A stretch of 44,691 bases of DNA, taken from assembly GCA_001797315.1 (NCBI GenBank), contig MGPC01000017.1, positions 1 to 44,691 on the forward strand. Reading direction: 5' to 3'. This DNA is from Curvibacter sp. GWA2_64_110 (GTDB taxonomy: Bacteria > Pseudomonadota > Gammaproteobacteria > Burkholderiales > Burkholderiaceae_C). The position numbers and the translations under genes are program-made. The notes under the pieces are model-generated. The model saw nothing but the letters and a program-made list of their open reading frames with translations, searched no databases and was not told the origin of the DNA. Positions 15,666 to 25,559 of this stretch are shown here, in pieces (within the stretch, counting starts at the first letter, position 1; each line of letters opens with the position of its first letter).

Positions 15666-17384
15666 ATGCCCCTGCCCCCTGCTCCCACCAAGCGCGCAGC
15701 CCTGCTGTCTCCTGAAGCCTTTGACGCCCCGGCCCGCAGCAAGCCCCGGTCATCGAGAGAATCAGCCACCTCCTTCGAACCCTCGCGCGCCGACGGCAAG
15801 CCACAAGCCCGCGACCTGTTCGATCACGGCGGCGGCGCGGCGGCCGAAGCGCCTATCCTCACGCCACCGGGCCGCGGCAAGACCAGCCCGAAAACCGCCC
15901 GCGGCAAGGCCCCCGCCGCCGTGGTGACCGCGGCTGCACCCGCCACGCAAAGCCCTGCCCGCCCGAAGAAGGCCAAGCCGGGCGGTCCGAGCAAGCTGTT
16001 CGTACTCGATACCAACGTGCTGATGCACGACCCGATGTGTCTGTTCCGCTTTGAGGAACATGACATCTTCCTGCCCATGATCGTGCTGGAAGAGCTTGAC
16101 GGCCACAAGAAAGGCATGACCGAGGTCGCTCGCAACGCGCGCCAGACCAGCCGCATGCTGGATGGTCTGGCCGATGCTCAAGGCGCCGACATGGCGGCCG
16201 GCCTCAAGCTCGACAGCACCGGCCACCGCGAAGCCGGCGGCAAGCTGTTCTTTCAGACCCAGCCGCTGAACTACACCCTGCCCACCAGCCTGCCCCAGGG
16301 CAAGGCGGACAACCAGATCCTGGGCGTGGTGGAGGCCCTCCGTCAACAATACGGCCAGCAGGACCCGCCGCGCGAGGTGGTGCTGGTGTCCAAAGACATC
16401 AACATGCGCGTCAAGGCCCGGGCGCTGGGCCTGGCCACCGACGACTACCAGAACGACAAGACGCTGGACGATGGCGACCTGCTGTACGCCGGTTCGCTGG
16501 CCTTGCCGGCCGACTTCTGGACCACGCACGGCCAGACGGTCGAGAGCTGGCAGCAGGGCCCGCATACCTTCTACCGCATCAATGGCCCGATCGTGCCCAG
16601 CCTGCTGATCAACCAGTTCGTCTACTTTGAGGCGCCGGGCGAGCCCAGCCTGTACGCCCGCGTCTCCGAGATCCGTGGCAAGACCGCCGTACTCAAGACG
16701 CTGAAGGACTACACCCACCTCAAGAATGCCGTCTGGGGCGTGGCCGCGCGCAACCGCGAGCAGAACTTCGCCATGAACCTGCTGATGGATCCGGAAGTGG
16801 ATTTCGTGACGCTGACCGGCACCGCCGGCACCGGCAAGACGCTGATGGCGCTGGCCTCCGGCCTGACCCAGGTGCTGGACGACCGGCGCTACACCGAGAT
16901 CATCGTCACCCGCGCCACCGTCAGCGTGGGCGAGGACATCGGCTTCCTGCCCGGCACCGAGGAGGAAAAGATGGGCCCCTGGATGGGCGCGCTGGACGAC
17001 AACCTGGAAGTGCTGTCCAAGACCGACACCGGCGCCGGCGAATGGGGCCGTGCGGCCACCAGCGAACTGATCCGCAGCCGCATCAAGATCAAGAGCATGA
17101 ACTTCATGCGCGGTCGCACCTTCATGAACAAGTACGTCATCATCGACGAGGCGCAGAACCTGACACCCAAGCAGATGAAAACGCTGATCACCCGCGCCGG
17201 TCCCGGCACCAAGATCATCTGCATGGGCAACCTGGCGCAGATCGACACGCCTTACCTGACCGAGGGCTCCTCCGGCCTGACCTTCGCCGTGGACAAGTTC
17301 AAGGGCTGGCCGCACGGCGGCCACATCACGCTGGCGCGCGGTGAACGTTCGCGCCTGGCGGACTTTGCCAGCGAAGTGCTATAA
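15666..17384 (+). CDS. phoH: PIN-domain / PhoH-family ATPase (PhoH2-like)
   Basis: A 572-residue protein of the PIN-PhoH architecture; such PhoH2 proteins are reported to be RNA helicase/ribonucleases. Residues 1-108 are Pro/Ala/Lys-rich and probably disordered. The PIN domain starts KLFVLDTNVLMHDP (D115) with EELDGHKKG. The PhoH ATPase carries Walker A GTAGTGKT (385-392) and Walker B YVIIDEAQN (490-498), then GPGTKIICMGNLAQID and HITLARGERS. I chose the ATG at 15666; an upstream TTG at 15618 lies in the terminator tail. Its stop codon falls within a 17 bp palindrome, and a terminator follows. Confidence 0.93.
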   Translation: MPLPPAPTKRAALLSPEAFDAPARSKPRSSRESATSFEPSRADGKPQARDLFDHGGGAAAEAPILTPPGRGKTSPKTARGKAPAAVVTAAAPATQSPARPKKAKPGGPSKLFVLDTNVLMHDPMCLFRFEEHDIFLPMIVLEELDGHKKGMTEVARNARQTSRMLDGLADAQGADMAAGLKLDSTGHREAGGKLFFQTQPLNYTLPTSLPQGKADNQILGVVEALRQQYGQQDPPREVVLVSKDINMRVKARALGLATDDYQNDKTLDDGDLLYAGSLALPADFWTTHGQTVESWQQGPHTFYRINGPIVPSLLINQFVYFEAPGEPSLYARVSEIRGKTAVLKTLKDYTHLKNAVWGVAARNREQNFAMNLLMDPEVDFVTLTGTAGTGKTLMALASGLTQVLDDRRYTEIIVTRATVSVGEDIGFLPGTEEEKMGPWMGALDDNLEVLSKTDTGAGEWGRAATSELIRSRIKIKSMNFMRGRTFMNKYVIIDEAQNLTPKQMKTLITRAGPGTKIICMGNLAQIDTPYLTEGSSGLTFAVDKFKGWPHGGHITLARGERSRLADFASEVL

Positions 17385-17394
17385 AAAGAATAGC
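17378..17394. repeat. 5-7-5 palindrome overlapping the phoH stop codon
   Basis: GCTAT-AAAAAGA-ATAGC. One of four full 17-base palindromes of the form GCTAY-N7-RTAGC (or one base off) in this window. Here the repeat supplies the TAA stop of phoH (…GTG CTA TAA). Confidence 0.7.
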
Positions 17395-17406
17395 TGCCTG
17401 CGCAAT

Positions 17407-17433
17407 AAAAAAGGGGCCTGGAGCCCCTTTTTT
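17407..17433. terminator. Bidirectional terminator between phoH and dnaB
   Basis: AAAAAAGGGGC, a five-base loop, GCCCCTTTTTT. A-run and T-run flank the stem, so it can serve both phoH on the plus strand and dnaB on the minus strand. Confidence 0.9.
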
Positions 17434-17435
17434 AT

Positions 17436-18845
17436 TTAAAAATCGCCGTTACCGTAGCCGCTGGCCAGGTTTTCGAAGCGGGTCAAGCGGTTCAGGAAGG
17501 CCAGCTTGACGGTGCCGGTCGGGCCGTTACGCTGCTTGGCGATGATGATCTCGGCTACACCCGGCTCCTTGCAGGCGTCCTTGGTGTAGTACTCGTCGCG
17601 GTAGATGAACATGATGATGTCGGCGTCCTGCTCGATGGCACCGGACTCGCGCAGGTCGCTCATCATGGGGCGCTTGTCGGGGCGCGTCTCCACGCTGCGA
17701 TTGAGCTGCGACAGTGCAATCAAGGGGCAGCCCAGTTCCTTGGCCAGCATCTTCATGCCGCGCGAGATCTCGCCCAGTTCGGTGGCGCGGTTCTCGTTGT
17801 CGCCACTGGAGCCGCTCATCAGCTGCAGGTAGTCGACCACGATCAGGCCGAGCTTGCCGCACTGGCGCGCCAGACGGCGGGCATTGGCGCGCAGCTCGCT
17901 GGCGGTCAGGCCGGCGGTCTCGTCGATGTGCAGCGAAATGGTACGCAGCTTCTCGATCGCCTCCGTCAGGCGCGGCCACTCCTCGTCGGTCAGCTTGCCG
18001 GTGCGCAAATGGCCCTGGTCGATGCGGCCGATGGAGCCGACGATACGCACCGCCAGCTGGGCCGCACCCATTTCCATGGAGAACACGGCCACCGGCAGGC
18101 CTTCGTTGAGTGCCACGTGCTCGGCAATGTTGATGGCAAACGCCGTCTTGCCCATGGAGGGCCGCGCCGCCAGCACGACCATGTCACCGGGCTGCAGACC
18201 GGACGTCATGCGGTCCAGATCGTAGAAGCCGGTCGGCACGCCCGTGATGTCGTTCGGGTTGTCGGCCATCTCCTGCACGCGGTCCAGCAGGTCCACCACC
18301 AGGGTGTCCATGGACTGGAAACCGCGCTTCATGCGCGAGCCTTCCTCGCCGATGTTGAAGATCTTCTGCTCGGACTCGTCCAGGATGGCGGCGACCGGCC
18401 GGCCCTGGGGGTTGAAGGCGTTGGTGGCGATCTCGTCGCTGGCGGCGACCAGCTTGCGCAGGATGCCGCGCTCGCGCACGATCTCGGCATAACGGCGGAT
18501 GTTGCCGGCGCTGGGCACGTACTGGGCCAGGGAGTTGAGGTAGGCCAGGCCGCCAACCTCCTCTGCCTTGCCCTGGCTTTGCAGGTGCTCGAACACCGTG
18601 ATCACGTCGGCCGGCTTGCTGGCGTTGACCAATGCCGCGATGGCGGCATAAATCAACCGATGCTCGTAGCGGTAGAAGTCCCCCTCCCCCAGCAGGTCGC
18701 CGACCCGGTCCCAGGCGCCGTTGTCCAGCAGCAGGCCCCCGAGCACACTGGATTCGGCCTCGATCGAATGGGGCGGGACTCGCAGTTGCGCGACCTGTCG
18801 GTCTTGCCCGTAATCGTCATCTACGGGGGTCAATACGGCTGACAT
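17436..18845 (-). CDS. dnaB: Replicative DNA helicase DnaB
   Basis: The hexameric 5'-3' helicase of the replication fork, 469 residues. The N-terminal DnaB domain starts LRVPPHSIEAESSVLGGLLLD. The RecA-like domain has Walker A AARPSMGKTAFAINIAEHV, FSMEMGAAQLAVRI, Walker B LIVVDYLQLMSG and SRGMKMLAKELGCPLIALSQLNR. The C-terminus DADIIMFIYRDEYY then IIIAKQRNGPTGTVKL is typical. The ATG at 18843-18845 has AAGGAAAG upstream; a 28-residue in-frame extension is rejected. No intein is present. It follows rplI after a terminator. Confidence 0.98.
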   Translation of the reverse strand: MSAVLTPVDDDYGQDRQVAQLRVPPHSIEAESSVLGGLLLDNGAWDRVGDLLGEGDFYRYEHRLIYAAIAALVNASKPADVITVFEHLQSQGKAEEVGGLAYLNSLAQYVPSAGNIRRYAEIVRERGILRKLVAASDEIATNAFNPQGRPVAAILDESEQKIFNIGEEGSRMKRGFQSMDTLVVDLLDRVQEMADNPNDITGVPTGFYDLDRMTSGLQPGDMVVLAARPSMGKTAFAINIAEHVALNEGLPVAVFSMEMGAAQLAVRIVGSIGRIDQGHLRTGKLTDEEWPRLTEAIEKLRTISLHIDETAGLTASELRANARRLARQCGKLGLIVVDYLQLMSGSSGDNENRATELGEISRGMKMLAKELGCPLIALSQLNRSVETRPDKRPMMSDLRESGAIEQDADIIMFIYRDEYYTKDACKEPGVAEIIIAKQRNGPTGTVKLAFLNRLTRFENLASGYGNGDF

Positions 18846-18983
18846 GAATGATGCTTTCCTTGTAACCTCTAATGCTAAGCCCTGGACACCTTGCCGTCGA
18901 GGAACATGTTGGGGACAACCGGCCCCCAAGCTGTGGGTAATCTGTGCAAATGCATGTATGGGCGTTGGCGCCGATCACAAATA

Positions 18984-19018
18984 CAAAAGCCGCCAGAGAC
19001 AGGCCCTGGCGGCTTTTG
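18984..19018 (-). terminator. Terminator between rplI and dnaB
   Basis: A 12-base perfect stem CAAAAGCCGCCA / TGGCGGCTTTTG (18984-18995 with 19007-19018) with an 11-base loop, 18 bases after the rplI stop. The T run on the minus strand is short and interrupted, so some read-through to dnaB is possible. Confidence 0.75.
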
Positions 19019-19035
19019 AGGGGGACTAACGCCGC

Positions 19036-19488
19036 TTAGGCGGTTTCGCCGTACACGGAGACAGTGATGTCGACCACCACGTCGGTGTGCAGCGCGACGC
19101 TCACGGCGCTGTCGCCGATGGTCTTGATCGGGCCATTGGGCATGCGCACCTGGGCCTTGGCAACCTTGTAGCCGGTCTTGCCCAGTTCTTCGGCGATGTC
19201 GAAGTTGGTCACGGAACCGAACAGGCGGCCGTCAACGCCGGCTTTTTGGGTCAGCTTGATGGTGGTGCCGGCCAGCTTCTCGCCCAGGCCTTGCGCTTCG
19301 GCCAGCTTGGCGGCAGCAGCTTTTTCCAGTTCGGCGCGCTTGGCTTCGAACTCGGCCTTGGCCGCTTCGGTGGCGCGACGGGCGCGGCCGGAGGGGATCA
19401 GGAAGTTGCGGGCATAGCCGTCTTTCACCTTGACGATTTCGCCGAGGTTACCCAGGTTCACGACCTTGTCGAGCAGAATGATTTGCAT
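19036..19488 (-). CDS. rplI: 50S ribosomal protein L9
   Basis: A 150-residue L9 with the family start [32 protein letters not shown], a long central helix rich in Ala/Lys/Glu (about 41-75) and a C-terminal rRNA-binding domain (about 85-150). It lies 11 bases downstream of rpsR in the rpsF-priB-rpsR-rplI order. Confidence 0.98.
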   Translation of the reverse strand: MQIILLDKVVNLGNLGEIVKVKDGYARNFLIPSGRARRATEAAKAEFEAKRAELEKAAAAKLAEAQGLGEKLAGTTIKLTQKAGVDGRLFGSVTNFDIAEELGKTGYKVAKAQVRMPNGPIKTIGDSAVSVALHTDVVVDITVSVYGETA

Positions 19489-19499
19489 GGGTCTACTCC

Positions 19500-19781
19500 T
19501 TAGATCTTGTGCTGGTCGCTGTACGGCAGCATCGCGAGGAAACGCGCGCGCTTGATAGCGGTGTTGAGCTGGCGCTGGTAGATGGCGCGGGTGCCGGTCA
19601 GACGGGCCGGGATGATCTTGCCGTTTTCGGCAATGAAATCACGCAGCGTGTCAATGTCCTTGTAGTCGATTTCTTCGACACCAGTGACGGTGAAGCGGCA
19701 GAAACGCTTGCGCTTGAACAGCAGCGACTGGGTATTGCGCTTCGGGCGCTTGTCTTTGTTGAATTTTTTGAACGTGGCCAT
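19500..19781 (-). CDS. rpsR: 30S ribosomal protein S18
   Basis: A 93-residue S18. The N-terminus is basic ([20 protein letters not shown]), followed by the core [26 protein letters not shown] and [32 protein letters not shown]. It binds the S6 protein encoded upstream in the 30S platform. 15 bases separate it from priB. Confidence 0.98.
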   Translation of the reverse strand: MATFKKFNKDKRPKRNTQSLLFKRKRFCRFTVTGVEEIDYKDIDTLRDFIAENGKIIPARLTGTRAIYQRQLNTAIKRARFLAMLPYSDQHKI

Positions 19782-19796
19782 GAGGGCCTCCTGAAA

Positions 19797-20096
19797 TTAA
19801 TCTTGACTGAACTCTTGGATATGGAACACCAGGCTCTTGCCGTTGCGAGGGGTGGCAACAAAGCCGCTGAAACACCAGACGCTGCCAATGGCTTGCTTGG
19901 CAAGCCGCTCGGCCAGGGCACCAAAGGCAACTGCCTTGACGCTGGCCTTCACCTGCCTGTCCTGTCCTGCTTCCGGCACCATCGACTCATGTTCGAGCTT
20001 CAGATCCAGGGCCGGCAATCCGGCCGGTGTGTAGCGCAAAGGGACAACCTCGGCGATACAGGCAGTCAGTACAAGCTGGTTGGCGCTGGGGTTCAC
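19797..20096 (-). CDS. priB: Primosomal replication protein N (PriB)
   Basis: PriB is a single-OB-fold, single-strand DNA binding protein that helps PriA restart stalled forks. The 99-residue protein shows NQLVLTACIAEVVPLRYTPAG, LDLKLEHES and the C-terminal VWCFSGFVATPRNGKSLVFHIQEF. Its place between rpsF and rpsR is the classic position in beta- and gammaproteobacteria and supports the call, since the sequence itself is short. Confidence 0.93.
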   Translation of the reverse strand: MNPSANQLVLTACIAEVVPLRYTPAGLPALDLKLEHESMVPEAGQDRQVKASVKAVAFGALAERLAKQAIGSVWCFSGFVATPRNGKSLVFHIQEFSQD

Positions 20097-20114
20097 TCCT
20101 CGCTATCGGGAAGA

Positions 20115-20480
20115 TCAGGCCTGGAATTCCGCCTGCTGGGCCTTGCGGGCGTCTTCACGCTCAACGGTCTTCATCATGGAAGAGGGACCGGTTTCGGCCT
20201 TCTTCTTCTGAACCGTCAGGTGACGCAGCACGGCATCGTTGAACTTGAACGCATGCTCGAGTTCAGCCATCACAGCCTTGTCGGCTTCGATGTTCAGGCA
20301 CAGGTAGTGGGCCTTGGCCAGCTTGTTGATCATGTAGACCATCTGGCGACGGCCCCAGTCTTCAACGCGGTGGATCTTGCCACCGCCGGTGGTGATCATG
20401 CCCTTGTAGCGCTCGAGCATGGCGGGAACCTGCTCGCTCTGATCCGGATGGATCATCAGGACGATTTCGTAATGACGCAT
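20115..20480 (-). CDS. rpsF: 30S ribosomal protein S6
   Basis: A 121-residue S6: [29 protein letters not shown], then [32 protein letters not shown] and [11 protein letters not shown]. The C-terminal tail (about 100-121) is charged and probably flexible. It heads the operon; its promoter should lie in 20481-20564, where I see no clear -35/-10 pair. Confidence 0.98.
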   Translation of the reverse strand: MRHYEIVLMIHPDQSEQVPAMLERYKGMITTGGGKIHRVEDWGRRQMVYMINKLAKAHYLCLNIEADKAVMAELEHAFKFNDAVLRHLTVQKKKAETGPSSMMKTVEREDARKAQQAEFQA

Positions 20481-20564
20481 TGATACTCCTTGTGGATGAC
20501 CCGCACTTTGCGGGCAGATAAGCCGCCCCAGCGTCTGATGGGTGCGGCAAGGTGAAGCTCTCTA

Positions 20565-22898
20565 TTATATGAGATTTTGCTGCTCGGGTCCATCCTGGCG
20601 CCCCGCCCGGGTCACCAGACTCAGCAGAATGATGACGACGGCCCCCGCCACGACACCGAACACGCCGGCAGAAATGGGCTGGATCCCGAACCACAGACCG
20701 CTGCCTTGCAAACCCAGCAGGGTGCGCACCGGCGCAGCATTGATCAGCATGTAGTAGACCGTCACGCCGACGCCCGCCAGCATCCCGCCCACCACCCCGG
20801 CCCTGGAGGTCTTGCGCCAGAAAATGCCCAATACCATGGCCGGAACAAATGCCGCTCCTGCCAGGGAAAAGGACATCGACACCAGGTTGAGGATGTCCGC
20901 CGGTTTATGCGCAGCCACATAAGCCGCAGCCAGCGCCACCACCAGCAAGGCGAATTTGGACAGCATCACGCGCCGCATCACGCTCGCCCGGTCGCTCTTG
21001 CCCTGGAAGTACAGGTCATGAGCCAGGGCATTGCCGATGGTCAACAGCAGGCCATCGGCCGTGGACAAGGCCGCAGCCAAGCCCCCGGCCGCCACCAGCC
21101 CCGACACCACATAGGGCAAACCGCCGAGTTCCGGGGTGGCCAGCATCACGATATCGGCCCCCAGCTTCAGTTCGGAGAACTGCAGGCGATGGTCGCCATT
21201 GACGTCGCTGATGGACAACAAGGAGCTGTCAACCTTGGCCCATTGCGCCATCCAGGGTGGCAAGGACTCAAAATTCTGCCCCACCAGATGGCTCATGACC
21301 TCGTACTTCACCAACACCGCCAGCGCCGGCGCCGCCAGGTAGAGCAAGGCGATGAACACCAGCGACCAGGCCACCGACGTCCGGGTCTCGGCCACCGATG
21401 GCGTGGTGTAAAAGCGCGTCAGCAGATGCGGCAAGCCCGCTGTGCCCACCATCAGGCAGAACATCAAGGCAAGAAAGTTGCGGCGCGACAGCTCGAACGC
21501 CTGTTGCTCCTCGGGCGTGCCATCCGGATTGCCGGCGAAGGGCTGGGCATGCGGCGGCATGCCAGCCAGCGGTGTGGCCCGCTCAAGGTTCTCCTGCATG
21601 GCCCGGGTCCAGGTTTCCCGCGCCGAAACGGGGTCTTTGGGCAATTTGGCCAGTTCGCGCCGGGCGGCAAAAATCACCTCGGCATCGGCGCGCTCCTCAC
21701 TCAGCAGGCGCAGTCTTTCCTTGAGCAGCTTGCGCTCGGTGTCCAGCGCCACCTCCACGTTGCGCAGCTTCAACTCGAAATCCCGGGCGCGCCGCGCATA
21801 TTCCTGAATGACCTGCTGCTCCGCGGGCGACGCCATCAACTGATTTTCCAGCTGGCTGATTTTCTCCAGCTGCTGGCCGTACACCCAGGGCGCCAGCGGG
21901 TTGCCAAGCTGCTTGTAGGCCAGCCATGAAACAGGGATCAGGAAAGCCAGGATCAGGACCACGTATTGCGTCACCTGGGTCCACGTGACCGCGCGCATGC
22001 CGCCCAGGAACGAACAGACCAGCACCCCGCCGAGCCCGAGCAGGATTCCGATCTCGAAATGAACACCCGTCAGTCGCGAGGTGATCAATCCCACGCCGTA
22101 GATTTGCGCCACCACATAGGTGAACGAGCAGATAACGGCGGCCAGAGCGGCAATCCTTCTCGGCCAATGTCCCGCAAAGCGGGCCGCAAAGAAATCTGGA
22201 ATGGTGTAGATGCCCAGTTGGCGCAAATGGGGCGCCACCAGCAGCGCCACCAGACAAAAACCGCCGGTCCATCCCAGCACATAGGCCAGTCCACCGGGTT
22301 GCGACTCCGTCCCGGAAAAGCCCTGCAAATAAAGCCCGCCGGCCATGCTGATGAACGAAGCCGCACTCATCCAGTCGGCGGCCGTCGCCATGCCGTTGTA
22401 GAGCGCGGGAATCCGCCGGCCTGCCACGTAATATTCGTCGGCATCCGCAGTTCTGCTGTAGATGCCGATCACCGCATACAGAGCGACTGTGGCAGCCAGG
22501 AAAATGGCCCCCACCCATTGCTTGGACAGCCCCCATCGCTCGGCCAGGGCCAGCAAGAGCAAAAAGCCCAGCAGACAGGCGACATAGGTGGCGAAGGCGC
22601 GATGGAGCCGGCGTTTGTAGGCGACATACGCCAGATCGTCAAAACCGGCTGCGCCGCCGCGCTCGCGCCGGTTGCTCACCCACGCAAACACGGCGACGAT
22701 GGCGATGAAGACCAGAACGCCGCCTTGGGCGGCGAACCAGAACCCGAGCGGCCACCCGACCACCACCGTCTGCAGATCGCGGGCGAAATAAATGCCGCCA
22801 AAGGAGGCAACAAGCCACACCAGCAAGAGCAGGCCCCGCAGGGAGAAACGACCGGGCATCATCGCCCCCCCCCGGTGGAGCTGGCCCGGTTGCTTCAT
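20565..22898 (-). CDS. Fused DUF4212-sodium:solute symporter (VC_2705-like)
   Basis: A 777-residue membrane transporter in which the DUF4212 small subunit and the SSS large subunit are one chain. Residues about 20-78 match DUF4212 (GIYFARDLQTVVVGWPLGFWFAAQGG). A basic linker (NRRERGG… YKRRLHR) follows. From about 100 on it parallels the 711-residue symporter at 11776-13911 (YYVAGRRIPALYNGMATAADWMSAASFIS, CSFTYVVAQIYGVGLITSRLTG, GGLAAALSTADGLLLTIGNALAHDLY). It shares the long charged insert (about 342-440) and an EF-hand-like loop D565-V-N-G-D-H-R-L-Q-F-S-E576. The gene starts 45 bases after the ppsA stop, so it may be in the ppsA transcript. The start could instead be the ATG pair at 22857-22862. 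Substrate unknown, probably a carboxylate. Confidence 0.9.
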   Translation of the reverse strand: MKQPGQLHRGGAMMPGRFSLRGLLLLVWLVASFGGIYFARDLQTVVVGWPLGFWFAAQGGVLVFIAIVAVFAWVSNRRERGGAAGFDDLAYVAYKRRLHRAFATYVACLLGFLLLLALAERWGLSKQWVGAIFLAATVALYAVIGIYSRTADADEYYVAGRRIPALYNGMATAADWMSAASFISMAGGLYLQGFSGTESQPGGLAYVLGWTGGFCLVALLVAPHLRQLGIYTIPDFFAARFAGHWPRRIAALAAVICSFTYVVAQIYGVGLITSRLTGVHFEIGILLGLGGVLVCSFLGGMRAVTWTQVTQYVVLILAFLIPVSWLAYKQLGNPLAPWVYGQQLEKISQLENQLMASPAEQQVIQEYARRARDFELKLRNVEVALDTERKLLKERLRLLSEERADAEVIFAARRELAKLPKDPVSARETWTRAMQENLERATPLAGMPPHAQPFAGNPDGTPEEQQAFELSRRNFLALMFCLMVGTAGLPHLLTRFYTTPSVAETRTSVAWSLVFIALLYLAAPALAVLVKYEVMSHLVGQNFESLPPWMAQWAKVDSSLLSISDVNGDHRLQFSELKLGADIVMLATPELGGLPYVVSGLVAAGGLAAALSTADGLLLTIGNALAHDLYFQGKSDRASVMRRVMLSKFALLVVALAAAYVAAHKPADILNLVSMSFSLAGAAFVPAMVLGIFWRKTSRAGVVGGMLAGVGVTVYYMLINAAPVRTLLGLQGSGLWFGIQPISAGVFGVVAGAVVIILLSLVTRAGRQDGPEQQNLI

Positions 22899-22943
22899 GA
22901 CACTGCACTCACTTCCAGCATTGCCATGCGCCTGCGATGTTGC

Positions 22944-25337
22944 TTACATCCCGGCGATATTGCGCCAGGTCTCGACCACCGAGTCCGGATTCAACGAGAT
23001 CGAGGTGATGCCCTGCTTCACCAGCCAGCGTGCAAAGTCCGGATGGTCGCTGGGGCCCTGGCCGCAGATACCGACATATTTGTCCTGCTTGCGGCAGGCC
23101 GTAATGGCCCGGCTGATCATGGCTTCCACGGCCGGATCGCGCTCGTCGAAGTCAGCTGCCAGCAGCTCCAGACCCGAGTCGCGGTCCAGGCCCAGTGTGA
23201 GCTGGGTCAGGTCGTTGGAGCCGATCGAGAAGCCATCGAAGAACTCAAGGAACTCGTCGGCCAGGATGGCGTTGCTCGGCACCTCGCACATCATGACGAT
23301 CTTCAGGCCGTTCTCGCCGCGCTTCAGGCCGTGCTTGGCGAGCAGGTCGATGACCTTCTTGGCCTGGCCCAGGGTGCGGACGAAAGGCACCATCAGTTCG
23401 ACGTTGGTCAGGCCCATCTCGTCGCGCACGCGGCGCATGGCCTCGCACTCCATGGCGAAGGCCTCGCCGAAATCGGCGCTGACGTAGCGCGCAGCACCGC
23501 GAAAGCCCAGCATCGGGTTTTCTTCCTCGGGCTCGTAACGGCTGCCACCGATCAGCTTGCGGTACTCGTTGCTCTTGAAGTCCGACAGGCGAACGATCAC
23601 CGGCTTGGGCCAGAAGGCGGCGGCAATCGTGGCCACGCCTTCGGCCACCTTGTCGACGTAGAAGGCACGCGGCGAGGCATGGCCGCGCGCCACCGACTCG
23701 ACCGCCTTCTTCAGGTCGGCATCGATGTTCGGGTAGTCCAGGATGGCCTTGGGATGCACGCCGATGTTGTTGTTGATGATGAATTCCAGCCGGGCCAGGC
23801 CGACGCCGGCATTGGGCAGTTGGGCAAAGTCGAAGGCCAGCTGCGGGTTGCCGATGTTCATCGTGATCTTGACCGGAATGTCGGGCATCGCGCCGCGCTG
23901 CACTTCGGTGACTTCCATCTCCAGCAGGCCGTCGTAGATATGGCCGGTGTCGCCCTCGGCGCAGCTGACCGTGACCAGCGTGCCGTCCTTGAGCGTCTCG
24001 GTGGCGTCACCGCAGCCGACCACGGCCGGGATGCCCAGCTCACGGGCGATGATGGCGGCGTGGCAGGTGCGGCCGCCGCGGTTGGTGACGATGGCGGAAG
24101 CACGCTTCATCACCGGCTCCCAGTTGGGGTCGGTCATGTCGGTCACCAGCACGTCGCCGGGCTGGACCTTGTCCATCTCGCTGATGTTGTGCACCAGGCG
24201 CACCGGGCCGGTACCGATCTTCTGTCCAATGGCGCGGCCCTCGGCCAGCACCGTGCTCTGGCCCTTGAGCTTGTAGCGCATTTCGGCCGTGGCGCCAGCC
24301 TGGCTTTTCACGGTTTCGGGACGCGCCTGCAGGATGTAGAGCTGGCCGTCGGTGCCGTCCTTGCCCCACTCGATGTCCATCGGACGGCCGTAGTGCTGCT
24401 CGATCACCAGGGCGTACTGGGCCAGCTGCTCGACGTCGGCGTCGGTCAGCGAGTAGCGGTTGCGCTGCTCGGTCGGCACGTCGATAGTCTTGACCAGCTT
24501 GCCGCCGGCCTTCTTCTCTTCCGGCGTCGAGAACACCATCTGGATCAGTTTGGAGCCGAGGTTGCGGCGCACCACGGCGCGCTTGCCGGCCTTGAGCATG
24601 GGCTTGTGCACATAGAACTCGTCCGGGTTCACGGCGCCCTGCACCACCGTCTCGCCCAGGCCATAGCTGGAGGTGATGAAGACCACGTCCTCGAAGCCGG
24701 ATTCGGTGTCGATGGTGAACATCACACCGGCGGCACCGAGGTCGGAGCGCACCATGCGCTGCACGCCGGCCGACAAGGCCACATCGGCGTGGGCAAAGCC
24801 CTTGTGCACACGGTAGCTGATGGCGCGGTCATTGTAGAGGGAGGCGAACACCTCCTTCATCTTGTGCAGCACTTCCTCGATGCCGTGCACGTTCAGGAAG
24901 GTTTCCTGCTGGCCGGCAAAGGAGGCGTCGGGAAGGTCTTCGGCCGTGGCCGAAGAACGCACGGCAAAGGTGGCTTGCGGGTTGCCGGCGGACAGCTTGG
25001 CGAAGTCCTCGCGGATCGCCTTTTCCAGGTCGGCCGGGAAGGGCTGGGCCTCGACCATGGCACGGATTTCGGCACCTGCTGTGGCCAGCGCACGCACGTC
25101 CTCGGTATCGAGGGCGTCGAGCTTGGCGTTGATGCGGTCGGCCAGGCCGCCATGCTTGAGGAACTCGCGGAAAGCGTGCGCGGTGGTGGCGAAGCCGGTC
25201 GGCACGCGCACCCCCTGGGGCAGTTGCGAGATCATTTCGCCGAGGCTGGCGTTTTTGCCGCCAACCGCCTCGACGTCGGTCATCCTCAGGTTTTCAAACG
25301 GTACGACCAGGGCGGTCGGGCTGAAAAGTGCAGACAT
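22944..25337 (-). CDS. ppsA: Phosphoenolpyruvate synthase
   Basis: PpsA makes PEP from pyruvate and ATP, the entry to gluconeogenesis from C2/C3 substrates. The 797-residue protein starts [35 protein letters not shown] (ATP-grasp domain), with [21 protein letters not shown]. The phosphohistidine domain holds [15 protein letters not shown]: the catalytic His is H426, and T424 is the position phosphorylated by PpsR in this family. The C-terminal PEP/pyruvate domain has [22 protein letters not shown] and [12 protein letters not shown] longer upstream reading is rejected because it overlaps divergent ppsR. Downstream is the fused symporter. Confidence 0.97.
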   Translation of the reverse strand: MSALFSPTALVVPFENLRMTDVEAVGGKNASLGEMISQLPQGVRVPTGFATTAHAFREFLKHGGLADRINAKLDALDTEDVRALATAGAEIRAMVEAQPFPADLEKAIREDFAKLSAGNPQATFAVRSSATAEDLPDASFAGQQETFLNVHGIEEVLHKMKEVFASLYNDRAISYRVHKGFAHADVALSAGVQRMVRSDLGAAGVMFTIDTESGFEDVVFITSSYGLGETVVQGAVNPDEFYVHKPMLKAGKRAVVRRNLGSKLIQMVFSTPEEKKAGGKLVKTIDVPTEQRNRYSLTDADVEQLAQYALVIEQHYGRPMDIEWGKDGTDGQLYILQARPETVKSQAGATAEMRYKLKGQSTVLAEGRAIGQKIGTGPVRLVHNISEMDKVQPGDVLVTDMTDPNWEPVMKRASAIVTNRGGRTCHAAIIARELGIPAVVGCGDATETLKDGTLVTVSCAEGDTGHIYDGLLEMEVTEVQRGAMPDIPVKITMNIGNPQLAFDFAQLPNAGVGLARLEFIINNNIGVHPKAILDYPNIDADLKKAVESVARGHASPRAFYVDKVAEGVATIAAAFWPKPVIVRLSDFKSNEYRKLIGGSRYEPEEENPMLGFRGAARYVSADFGEAFAMECEAMRRVRDEMGLTNVELMVPFVRTLGQAKKVIDLLAKHGLKRGENGLKIVMMCEVPSNAILADEFLEFFDGFSIGSNDLTQLTLGLDRDSGLELLAADFDERDPAVEAMISRAITACRKQDKYVGICGQGPSDHPDFARWLVKQGITSISLNPDSVVETWRNIAGM

Positions 25338-25559
25338 GGGAAAGCTCCAGAGTTTAAAAACCGGTTTGCGCCGAAAGCCAGTTCGTGCCGTGAACTGGCG
25401 GCGCCCATGCCGACGGCTAGCCTTTGCTCTTGTTCTCGTAGGGCGTTGCGTTGCATGGAAGAATTCGGGTGGATTGGCGGTATTGTAAGCTCCGGCGGTG
25501 CCAAAATGCCGGCGGGCCAGCACCGCCCGCCGCCCCTTCGACCCTCCCCCTAGATTCCC
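25338..25559. promoter_or_regulatory. Divergent ppsA-ppsR regulatory region
   Basis: 222 bases hold the promoters of both genes. A perfect 8-base hairpin GCCAGTTC / GAACTGGC (25377-25384 with 25392-25399) lies in the ppsA leader, about 40 bases upstream of its start. I do not see a strong consensus promoter for either gene. Confidence 0.5.

Noticed and set aside
15350-15804. Minus-strand open frames across the second 69 bp repeat and the phoH start
   Set aside because: They run through a terminator and into phoH antisense, with no family features.
21966-25553. A 1195-codon open frame antisense to ppsA and the fused symporter
   Set aside because: Antisense to two clearly real genes; translation has no domain structure I recognise.
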